This document shows positions 7,503 through 16,200 of a stretch of 64,000 nucleotides of DNA, piece by piece. The DNA is taken from the NCBI GenBank assembly GCA_965219175.1, contig CBDCNI010000001.1, forward strand, positions 3,100,001 to 3,164,000. Direction: 5' to 3'. The translations under genes were made by a program, and so were the position numbers. Within the stretch, counting starts at the first letter, position 1, and each line of letters begins with the position of its first letter. The notes under the pieces are model-generated. The model was not told where the DNA came from, did not search any database, and was given only the letters and a program-made list of their open reading frames with translations. This DNA is from JBBPZK01 sp965219175 (GTDB lineage: Bacteria; Actinomycetota; Rubrobacteria; Rubrobacterales; Rubrobacteraceae).

Positions 7503-8412
7503 TTTCGAGGATCTCCCCGAGATGGTCCGCCAGCAAACCCTTAGACAGATAGTATTCTTTGGCCGCGTCCATCATAGCCGTCGAATCCTCACTCCGGGCG
7601 ACTTTACAAAAAGCCCGAACCGAAGGGAAGATGCCGGGTATTCCGCTCTGCTCCCACTCGGTCTCATGGGTTATCTTACACGGCACGGCACCCCCCGTAA
7701 GAGCTTCTATGAAGCGAAAGCTTTCGTAGTACATAAACGTGTGGTGAGACATCCAGACGTAGTATTCCGTCCGGGACAATACGGCCTCCAAACCGGAAGG
7801 CCCGATCTTCCCGTTCTTCATCCTTACCACGCCCGTGCCGGGGTTGGGCAAGAACAGGAAACCTCCTGGGTCCAGCCTCTCCACCAGCTCCGCCGCGAGT
7901 GCGAACCGGTCGTCTCTCCTGTGCCCGACAAACGTCCAGGGTATGCTTCTTCCGGACGGCTTCGATTGCTCTATCTTCCGCTTCTCCTCTCGGGTCGGTC
8001 CGTTGAACAGGAAATGGTACGGTACGTCCGAGTCAGGTAACTTCTCTTTCTGGGACACGAAACCCACGTCGATCACCGCATCGTAGCTTATGGGCAGCCG
8101 GAATTGGCCCTTGAACCACCTGTTCTCGATAGCTTCCGCAAGGACCATCACCTTCTTGCGCGCAACAGAGATTCGGGAGATAAACTCCCCCGTGTTACTC
8201 AACCCGAGAGTGCATTCGGAAGGGTTGACCAGAGCCAAGGTCGCGTCCTCCAGCCATCCCTTCTCCATGCCGCCAAGCTCCGCCGCCGCACAGAGCGTGA
8301 CCTCCCGTGAGCCCTCCACGCAAGCCGCCGCCAGTCGCCGGGACAGGTGCTCATAGAAGATATTCCCCGCGCTGGGATAGACGATCAGGAACCGCGCTCG
8401 ATGTTGCATCAT
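7495..8412 (-). CDS. Uncharacterised protein, possibly GT-B glycosyltransferase-like
   Basis: I do not recognise a family with certainty. The 305-residue protein alternates short hydrophobic strands and helices (RFLIVYPSAGNIFYEHLSRRL, TLALVNPSECTLGL, KVMVLAEAIEN) and has a C-terminal half with SHHTFMYYESFRFIEALTGGAVPC. That last segment resembles the GT-B or exostosin-type stretch in which an acidic-aromatic region is followed by EAL..GAVP. Its overlap with a GT2 gene and its setting in a glycan locus favour a glycosyltransferase role. Confidence 0.45.
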   Translation of the reverse strand: MMQHRARFLIVYPSAGNIFYEHLSRRLAAACVEGSREVTLCAAAELGGMEKGWLEDATLALVNPSECTLGLSNTGEFISRISVARKKVMVLAEAIENRWFKGQFRLPISYDAVIDVGFVSQKEKLPDSDVPYHFLFNGPTREEKRKIEQSKPSGRSIPWTFVGHRRDDRFALAAELVERLDPGGFLFLPNPGTGVVRMKNGKIGPSGLEAVLSRTEYYVWMSHHTFMYYESFRFIEALTGGAVPCKITHETEWEQSGIPGIFPSVRAFCKVARSEDSTAMMDAAKEYYLSKGLLADHLGEILESV

Positions 8413-8625
8413 CTATGCGGCGTCCGGTTGACACAATTTGCGTCTTTGCCGGTTATTCCAACAATCTTTACTGTTTACTGCCCATATACGTGCCTGACCT
8501 GCACACCGTCCGTAAGTCAACGGGATAGCCGTAGACCAAGTGACCGATACTGCCTTTGCGACAAACATTTACATCTCCGACTATTTAAGGCCATATTTCT
8601 AACGATAGCATTTTGCGTACCTCGC

Positions 8626-9615
8626 TTACCGGAAAAAGACAAAACTGTGGTTCTCAAAATTCTCCATTCGCTGAAAACTGCCATGATTCTGAAAATAATG
8701 CAAACGGAAGCCGAGTTCCCTCATCTTGGCAATAAGGTCTTCATCAGTGATTCCCCACTGGAACACACGATGTACATCTCGGTAAGGGCGTCCTGATATT
8801 GGATCCATCTTATCGATGTTATCCCAGACTTCCCGGTAGACTTTCTCCTGACTATCAACCGGCACGTTGCGAAAGTAGCCTTCTTCACCCAGGTCCATCA
8901 GTCTGAAAGATGGGCCTGGCCCGACCCACTGCTGGTTGTAGACGACGAAAACCTTTACTCTATCGGCGTAAGTCTTCAGAACCTCATCCCAGTCGGGAGC
9001 GACCTGATGTAGAAGCACGTCAAAGAAGAACACAGCGTCCGGATGACCAACTTGCTCGGCCACGCTCTCTTCCCCAAAGCTACCTTGTAGGAGTCTGAGA
9101 TTGGGCTGGGTTTTTGCTCTTTCAGGCACCTTTTTGCCCAGTGCGTGATCCACTAACATAGCTTTCTCAATTCTGTGACGATCAAGAGCATAGAAAGTGT
9201 AGCCTCCGTTCACATTCCAAACTCCTCCTAGATCAGCGAACGATCTAACCTTGAAGCGTTCGACGACAAAGTCTATAAGCGCAAGCTTGGCTGGAACAAG
9301 TGGACCGTAACGCGCACGCAAGCGGCGTAACTGCTGCTCGTCATTGGGCTGCGCACGAGCAGGAGCAGGAGCATCAGATCTTACTCCTCTCTCTGCAAGC
9401 GTTTTTCTCGCCTTGACCAAATCCTCATTCTTGTCCGAGAGACGCTTGCGGACCTTTTTTAGTTGCTGGTCTTGATCCCGGATCCGGGCCTGCGCCTCCC
9501 TGAATTTCTGCTCGAAGTCCGGCACCGTGCCGCGGGTCATGCCCACATCCAGGTTAAGGAACGTCTTTATATTCCGGGCTACTTCGAAAACGGTGCGAAC
9601 CTTAACTACGGGCAC
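8626..9615 (-). CDS. Methyltransferase-like protein with the shared N-terminal module and coiled coil
   Basis: I place the start at the GTG preceded by AGAGAGGTTTGAG, because the N-terminus VPVVKVRTVFEVARNIK then aligns with the next gene upstream; the longer open frame only shadows that gene. Residues 1-30 are the shared module and 35-75 a coiled coil (REAQARIRDQDQQLKKVRKR). The rest is class I methyltransferase-like: RSFADLGGVWNVNGGYTFYAL, AMLVDHALG, AVFFFDVLLHQVAPDWDEVL. The substrate is unknown. Divergence around the SAM loop leaves activity uncertain. Confidence 0.65.
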   Translation of the reverse strand: MPVVKVRTVFEVARNIKTFLNLDVGMTRGTVPDFEQKFREAQARIRDQDQQLKKVRKRLSDKNEDLVKARKTLAERGVRSDAPAPARAQPNDEQQLRRLRARYGPLVPAKLALIDFVVERFKVRSFADLGGVWNVNGGYTFYALDRHRIEKAMLVDHALGKKVPERAKTQPNLRLLQGSFGEESVAEQVGHPDAVFFFDVLLHQVAPDWDEVLKTYADRVKVFVVYNQQWVGPGPSFRLMDLGEEGYFRNVPVDSQEKVYREVWDNIDKMDPISGRPYRDVHRVFQWGITDEDLIAKMRELGFRLHYFQNHGSFQRMENFENHSFVFFR

Positions 9616-9670
9616 CTCAAACCTCTCTTTCTGTTTGAGTCTACTGGATGTTTGTTCGGGATCGTATGGA

Positions 9671-10756
9671 TCATCCGGACCGCTGCCAGAAGACTCCTGT
9701 CCAATCGACCGACCTGATGTCTTCCTCGATGCCGTGAGACTCTCTATAGTCGTGTACGGCTTGGCGGCAGGCCGGAAAGCAACCGTAATCGTCGACGATA
9801 AGGTAGCCGCCGATGGAAAGTTTCGGGTAGAGGTTGACCAGCGCATCCATGGTCGATTCGTACATGTCGCCGTCCAGGCGAACGACGGCCAACTCCTCCA
9901 GCGGCGCCTCGGGCAGAGTGTCACGGAACCAACCCTTCAAGAAGCGGACCTGGCCGTCCAGGAGCCCGTACCGCTCGAAGTTGTCCTTTACCCGATCCAA
10001 CGAAGGTATGATGTTCGGGTTGACCGTGTGGGATCTGTCTCCCTCGTCTTGCGGATACTTCTCGGCGTCTGGAGGCGGGAAACCCTCGAACGAGTCCGCA
10101 ACCCACACGCGGCGGTCTTCGACACCGTGGGCTTTCAGTATGGATCTCATGAAGATCGTCGCCCCGCCACGCCACACTCCGGTTTCGATCAGATCTCCCG
10201 GCACCTCGTTTTTCAACACATCTTCGATGCAGAACCGCAGGTTGTCGAGCCTTTCGAGGCCGACCAAAGTGTGGGCGATGGAAGGGTTGGAGCGAGGGAG
10301 TGTTCTCCCCCTATCCTCTCCATAGATACCATCGGTCAGACACCGCTTCATCAGATCCAGATATAAATCCGCTGTTAGATGTTCCGAGATCGTTCCGTGA
10401 TTGGCTTCCGCGTTGGTCTTTACCTCTCGACTGGCTTCGTGTAACTGTTTGTATAGCTCGGCTACTTTCTGGTCGCTGGCGACCGCCTGACTGGAGTTCA
10501 ACTCGCGCAGCCTGGCGATCTCTCGATCCCTGTCCGCCAGTTGACGGCGGATCGTTTCGAGACCTTTGTTCTCGTTTGTACGTTGCTCCCGCTTTCTCTC
10601 GGACTGATAGTCTTTATTCTTCCTCAGGTTCGGAGTGTGACTGCGTTCCCGGCCGGGTTCCGGCGCCCCGTTACGGGTGAGGCCCACGTCCAGGTTCAAG
10701 AAAGCTCTTAGCTTACTCGTCACCTCGAAAGCCGCGCGACTTCTCAACACTGGCAC
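9671..10756 (-). CDS. TylF/MycF-family O-methyltransferase with N-terminal module
   Basis: The C-terminal 230 residues match the TylF (macrocin O-methyltransferase) family: PGDLIETGVWRGGATIFMR is the SAM loop, VWVADSFEGFPPPD the conserved strand-2 motif, and VVRLDGDMYESTMDALVNL plus GGYLIVDDYGCFPACRQAV the metal-binding Asp-rich motifs. These enzymes methylate sugar hydroxyls. The N-terminus (PVLRSRAAFEVTSKLRAFLN) is the module shared with two neighbours, followed by a coiled coil. The GTG start has GGGAGG upstream. Confidence 0.8.
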   Translation of the reverse strand: MPVLRSRAAFEVTSKLRAFLNLDVGLTRNGAPEPGRERSHTPNLRKNKDYQSERKREQRTNENKGLETIRRQLADRDREIARLRELNSSQAVASDQKVAELYKQLHEASREVKTNAEANHGTISEHLTADLYLDLMKRCLTDGIYGEDRGRTLPRSNPSIAHTLVGLERLDNLRFCIEDVLKNEVPGDLIETGVWRGGATIFMRSILKAHGVEDRRVWVADSFEGFPPPDAEKYPQDEGDRSHTVNPNIIPSLDRVKDNFERYGLLDGQVRFLKGWFRDTLPEAPLEELAVVRLDGDMYESTMDALVNLYPKLSIGGYLIVDDYGCFPACRQAVHDYRESHGIEEDIRSVDWTGVFWQRSG

Positions 10757-10969
10757 CTCGAAACCTCCCTTTTCTCATTTAGTCTTTGGAATGTCGAATA
10801 GCTTTAGCACGATCTCAGCTTTCACCATCAGCCTGATGCTCAAAGCTGCTGGCTACTCTCCAAATCCCAGCAACCATGCCCGGCCAAGCGCAAGAACACC
10901 CTGCGGGATAAAAAGGGCGAACCGGCCCGGATTCTCGCTCCGAAAAGACAGCCGGCTCGTCAGTCTCGT

Positions 10970-11818
10970 TCATACACGTCTCGCTATAAGCGTAACCAGA
11001 GGCCCGTTTGGATGGTCTTTTCTGTGTTCGAGGTGTTTGATCTGGGTGAACCCGGTCCTGCGCAGTATTTGCTCCAGACCTTCGAGCGTGGGCCAGAAGG
11101 AGTTTTCCGACATACCGCTTAACGGGTCTTTCATGCCGCCCTCTTTGTACAGTTTGCCTTCTACTTCGTGCCTGATGATGAGATCCGGTGAATCATCCTC
11201 GGCAACGTGCGTTGAGAGGTAGAGCGTCCTCGTAACCTGAACGATGTTCCTCAACAAGAATAGCGGGTTCGGCAGATGATAGAGGAGCCCACTACAATAC
11301 ACGGTATCGAACGCGCCGTGTTTCTCGAGGTGCTCTTTTTCGAGGTTGGCCTGAACGATCCTCAGGTTGTTGGCCCCGTAGATCTTCTTGACCAGAAGCG
11401 CCCTGCGGATATTGTCCTCTCGCCCTTCCAGAGCCAGTACGCTCTGCACGCCCGGATGGGCGGCCATTATGACCGAATGGCCGCCTTCGAGGCAGCTCAA
11501 CTCCAACACCCTCCCGGCATTCGGGAAATTCTCCAGAAACATGCGGAGGCGAGGATCAGGCGAGGCATCAAACCTGCCCCCATAAGTTCTACCCGCAACC
11601 TTGAACTTCGTCCGCCACGGCCCTCGCGCCGCGAAAGCATCTTCCAGCAGGAGATGAACCAGGCGGTTATTATCTCCAGAGCCGTTCTGCCTGTTCTTGG
11701 CATCATCGCTTTTGACCAACTCCTCCGCTGGCCCACGCGTCATGCCGAGCCTCAAAGCCGTGTACAGCTTGAGGTTTCCGAATACTCTAAACACGCCATC
11801 GAGGCGAACGTCCGGCAT
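10970..11818 (-). CDS. Class I SAM methyltransferase with the shared N-terminal module
   Basis: The 282-residue protein starts MPDVRLDGVFRVFGNLKLY, related to the N-termini of its two downstream neighbours, including the TRG triplet. The methyltransferase core is GRVLELSCLEGGHSVIMAAHP, SVLALEGREDNIRRALLVK and FDTVYCSGLLYHLPNPLFLL. GGGAGGGTAG precedes the ATG. After the TGA at 10970-10972 the frame stays open for another 38 codons to 10853 and reads like protein (NPGRFALFIPQG, LALGRAWLLGFGE), so the true C-terminus may have been longer. Confidence 0.75.
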   Translation of the reverse strand: MPDVRLDGVFRVFGNLKLYTALRLGMTRGPAEELVKSDDAKNRQNGSGDNNRLVHLLLEDAFAARGPWRTKFKVAGRTYGGRFDASPDPRLRMFLENFPNAGRVLELSCLEGGHSVIMAAHPGVQSVLALEGREDNIRRALLVKKIYGANNLRIVQANLEKEHLEKHGAFDTVYCSGLLYHLPNPLFLLRNIVQVTRTLYLSTHVAEDDSPDLIIRHEVEGKLYKEGGMKDPLSGMSENSFWPTLEGLEQILRRTGFTQIKHLEHRKDHPNGPLVTLIARRV

Positions 11819-12030
11819 CTACCCTCCCATTAGTTGGCCGTTGAATGTTGCCAACATACTTTTACGCAAAACGGCCGGCAATTGCAAGACCTGAGAGACG
11901 AACGATGCTCCGCATCAGGCTTGCGCCACCTATCGGTAGCCTCAACGCGCATCTTGCTCCCGCAACTCTACCCCGACTTCAGCGCGCAAAGCAAATTTCG
12001 GTTCTCGACGTGGGTCATCTGGAACGCGAC

Positions 12031-12060
12031 TTGAACATGCCTCTCTGCAACCTGTAGGAT
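12031..12060 (+). promoter_or_regulatory. Possible promoter of the methyltransferase/fusion/sulfotransferase operon
   Basis: TTGAAC (12031-12036), an 18-base spacer and TAGGAT (12055-12060) match the sigma-70 boxes at 4/6 each, about 43 bases before the TTG start at 12103. The region is more AT-rich than its surroundings. It lies between divergent operons, where a promoter is expected. Confidence 0.3.
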
Positions 12061-12102
12061 GTTCTCTTGAATATCCTATAAGGTTCGTAGTGGAGATTTT
12101 CC

Positions 12103-13239
12103 TTGGAAAACGTTGTGAGAACAAACGGTTCGAATGTAAGTGGAACAGAGGCACCTGAAGTCTCCGTGCTCGAGAATACGGGTGAGCGATTCTTGCCCGG
12201 CGAGATGTACAGTGCGGAGATGGCTTACGATCATCTCACGCGTTACCGGCTGGCCGAGCGGTACGTCGAAGGCAAAGAGATAATAGACATGGGTTGCGGA
12301 GCCGGGTACGGGACACACTCGCTCTCCAGGCTAGCCCGCAGCATCAAGGGTGTGGATCTCTCGGCAGAAGCGGTTGCTTACGCTGGGAGCCGCTATCGGG
12401 CTCCGAACTTACGGTACGAGACCGGAAACGTGACGGCTTTGCCTTATGAAGACGGGAGCTTCGAAGCGGCGATCTCCTTCGAAGTTATAGAACACCTGGA
12501 GCGCCCGGAAGCCCTGGTTATGGAGGCCAAACGCCTTCTAAGAGACAATGGTGTCTTCGTGGTCTCTACTCCGGACAGACAGACTTACTCAAACAATCGC
12601 AGCCTTGTAAACCGGCACCACCTGAGCGAGATGTACCCGCTGGAGTTCCGGGAACTTCTGGAGCGTAGCTTCGAGCACGTGCAAATATACCGGCAGGGGT
12701 CGCTCGCCGGAAGTATCGTCGCTCCCGACCCGGATGAGTTGCCTGGTAACGGCCGAGTAAACTTGGAGAGCGCGCAGTTTTCGCTTTTGGAGCCGGGGTT
12801 TGGTGACGGGTTTCCGGCTACTTTCTACATGGTGGCCGTCTGTACCAACGGGACGGCTCCCGAGACGCTCGACCAGCCGCTCCTGATCCTGGACCGTGAC
12901 AGGCAGGTCTACGAGGAGGCGGACGACCGGCAGGCCATGCTGCGCCACGTCCGGATGTACCACGACTATAGACACCAGAACGCCAACAAGCTCCTGCGAC
13001 AAGCGAACGAGCGACTGGGAAGGGTGCGCCGCGAGGCGGACGAGAGTCTGGCAAGGGTACGCCGTGAGGGAAATAAGCGTCTGCAGGAGGCGCACAGACA
13101 ATTGCGGCAGGTACGACAGGAGAAGAAAGACATGCAGAGTAGCCGCGGCTGGCAAGTTGCGAGCGGGATCAACGTCGCCCTCACGAGGGTGCACGCCGCC
13201 GCAGCGAGGATACGCGGCATCTTGAGGAACGGAGAATGA
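12103..13239 (+). CDS. SAM-dependent methyltransferase with C-terminal coiled coil
   Basis: A TTG start follows a TGGAG site. Residues 40-200 are a Methyltransf_11-type domain: EIIDMGCGAGYGTHSLSRLA is the SAM loop, IKGVDLSAEAVAYA motif II, and FEAAISFEVIEHLERPEAL motif IV. Residues 275-345 are a coiled coil with repeated R-R-E-A/G-like units (VRREADESLARVRREGNKRL). The tail SRGWQVASGINVALTRVH resembles linkers seen at the end of cell-wall glycosylation proteins. It overlaps the next gene (ATGATG), so it is co-translated with the giant fusion and likely modifies the same glycan. Confidence 0.75.
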   Translation: MENVVRTNGSNVSGTEAPEVSVLENTGERFLPGEMYSAEMAYDHLTRYRLAERYVEGKEIIDMGCGAGYGTHSLSRLARSIKGVDLSAEAVAYAGSRYRAPNLRYETGNVTALPYEDGSFEAAISFEVIEHLERPEALVMEAKRLLRDNGVFVVSTPDRQTYSNNRSLVNRHHLSEMYPLEFRELLERSFEHVQIYRQGSLAGSIVAPDPDELPGNGRVNLESAQFSLLEPGFGDGFPATFYMVAVCTNGTAPETLDQPLLILDRDRQVYEEADDRQAMLRHVRMYHDYRHQNANKLLRQANERLGRVRREADESLARVRREGNKRLQEAHRQLRQVRQEKKDMQSSRGWQVASGINVALTRVHAAAARIRGILRNGE

Positions 13240-16200
13240 TGCCCGGCGATCTCCCCTTGGTACTGAGAGATTACAGGCTTTGGGTATCCCTAAATCAGGT
13301 TGGGAACTGGGAGCTTACCCGGATGCGCAACGAGGCGCCCCACCTGACCTACAAGCCCTTGATAAGCATCCTGATGCCGGTGTACAACACGGAGCGTGCC
13401 TGGCTAAAGCACGCCCTGGACTCCGTTATGGGCCAGACGTACCCTTACTGGGAACTGTGTATCTGCGACGATGGCTCCACCGAGGACTATATCAGGGAGA
13501 CACTCGACCTCTATGGGCGTCTGGACGATCGCATTAAGGTCCATTATCTGGAGAAAAACGAAGGAATAGTGCGGGCCACCAACCAGGCCCTCTCGATGGC
13601 CGAAGGGGAATTCGTCGGCATGTTGGATCATGACGACGAGCTGGCTTCAGAGGCGTTGTTCGAAGTAGTCAGGTTTCTCAAGGAACATCCCGAGGCGGAT
13701 CTGGTCTACTCGGATGAAGACAAGATAGACGAGGACGGCGGGCGGGTGGCCCCGCACCTCAAGATCGGGTGGTCTCCAGACCTGGCGGCGGCGGCCAACT
13801 ACCTGAACCACTTCAGCGTCTACCGTCGTACTGTGCTGGAAGAGGTCGGCGGCTGGCGCGAGGGCTTCGATGGCGCCCAGGACCTGGAGCTGGTTCAGCG
13901 GTACGGTGAGCGAACCGCCAAGATCCACCACCTCCCGAAAGTCCTCTACCACTGGAGGATGACCGCCGGGTCAACCGCCGTGGGCGCGGACAGCAAACCC
14001 TACACGCACGAGAAAGCCCGGCGGGCGGTCGAGGACGGCCTGCGGCGAAAAGGGGTGGTCGGCTCCGTGAAGGACGGGTTCGCCCCCAACACGTTCAGGG
14101 TCGAGCGCGAGATTATCGGCGAGCCGCCAGTGAGCGCCATCCTGCCCACCGCCGGCGGGGTCCCCGATGGGCTCATCGAAAACCTGAAGCGCCATACCTC
14201 GTACCAAAACTACGAGATACTCCTGCTGGACCTGGAGAGTGGCACCCTATCCGGACACCAAGACCACGGGGAGCCGGAGACACTGGAGCAAGCGGAGGCC
14301 GGGAATCGCTCCGGACTGCTTAACGCGGCTGTCCGGAAAGCCGTAGGTGAGTACATCCTGATACTGGACCCGGACCTCGAAGCGACCTCCGAAGGGTGGC
14401 TGGAGAACATGTTGCAACATGCTCAGAGGACAGAGGTCGGGGCCGTAGGAGCCAGGTTGCTACTCCCGTCGGGCCAGATCTTCCAGGCCGGGCTCCGTCT
14501 CGTGGACGACGGGGCGGAGGGCGCTGCCGGGGACATCCTCCCCCACTTCTACCGGAATTGCGATCAACCGAGCCTCGGCTACCGCCACTTCTGGGACCTT
14601 GCCCGCAACTGCAGCGCGGTCTCTTCGGACTGCGTCATGTTCCGAAAGAGTGTCTTCGAAGAAATAGGCGGTTTCGATGAAGCTCACCTCGGCGGGGAGT
14701 TCGCGGACGTGGATGCGTGCCTCAGGATGCAAGAGAGTGGGCACCTGATCGTCTACACACCTTACGCAGAGTTCACCTATCGTGATGAGCCGCCCCGCCA
14801 CCCTGGTCTTGATCCCGCCGAAGCCGGATATATCCGCGAGCGTTGGGGAACGATCCTGGACGAAGATCCTTACTACAATCCCATCCTGACCTGGGAACCG
14901 TCCGATCCGCTACCCACCAGGCCCGCGCCAAAGAAAAATATGGCTCCTGCCGAGCTACTGCCCACGAAGCTCTCTCAGGGACCCGCCCAATTTCCTCAAC
15001 CGTTCTTCATCGTCGGACATGGAAGGTCGGGGACTACTTGGCTGGAGTTGACCCTGAACACGCACCCGGAGGTCCTCTGCAAAGGCTCCGGCATGTTCTT
15101 CGGACGAGATCTGAACCTCCTAGAGAACCAGCGAACGCTTCCCAGCGCGCTCGAAAACTGCGAGAATCTGAGAGTCTGGCACGGCATGCGGCCCAACTAC
15201 TGGAGCGAGCGCTCTTTCGAGCAAGACCTGCCCGGCTACGTAAAGGCACTGACCGATCACGTGCTCGGCACGGAGTTGGAGCGTAGCGGCAAGAAGATAG
15301 TTGGGGATAGAACTCCTCACCACGTATCCTTCCTGGAGGAGATCCACGAACTCTATCCGGACTCGAAGATCATCCACATCATCCGCGACGGGCGTGATGT
15401 TGCCGTCTCAAACATACACGCCTTCTGGCAGAACGCCCGCGACAGAGGCGGTCCGATGGATCTTGACCCCGAGATACTACGGAAGCGTAACGCATACCTC
15501 AACGACCGGGAGACCTTTATCTCCGATGGTGAGAGCATCTTCACGGAACCCCAGATAGTACAACTCGCCAAGACGTGGAACTGGATGGTCAGCCGCGGTA
15601 GGCACCAGGGGCGCGAACTGTTCGGGAACCACTATGTCGAGGTACGCTACGAGAACCTGCTGCAGGACTCCTCTTCTGAGCTGGAGCGACTCTTCGAGTT
15701 CCTGGGAGTAGAACGAGATCGGGACGTAGTAGAGCGGATAGTCGAGGAAAATAGCTTCGAGAGGGCGACCGGGCGGCCGAGGGGAAAGGAAGATTCCACC
15801 TCTTTCAACCGTAAAGGTGTCGCGGGAGACTGGAAAGAAGTTTTCACCGAGCGCGACAATCGGGTCTTCCAAAATGAGGCCGGCCCTTTGCTGGCCGAAC
15901 TTGGCTACGAGAAGGATATCCCGCTCCCGAAGCCACGCTCCAACGGTGTCTCCAAGAAGACCTCCAGCAAGATATTCCAGCCTGCTGTGGTAAAAGCTCG
16001 GGACCTGCGGACAAACCCGCCGTTCTTCGTCGTCGGGCATGGAAGGTCGGGGACTACCTGGCTGGAACGCACGCTCAACACGCACCCGGAGGTCCTCTGC
16101 AAAGGCTCCGGCATGTTCTTCGGACGGAGCATCGGACTGTTTGAGGGACGCAAGACACTGTATGCGACGCTCGCCAGTTCTGATGACTTACAGATCTGGC

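Noticed and set aside
8427..8460. TTGACA in the gap between two minus-strand genes, suggesting a plus-strand promoter
   Set aside because: No acceptable -10 box lies 16-18 bases on and no plus-strand gene follows within several kilobases.
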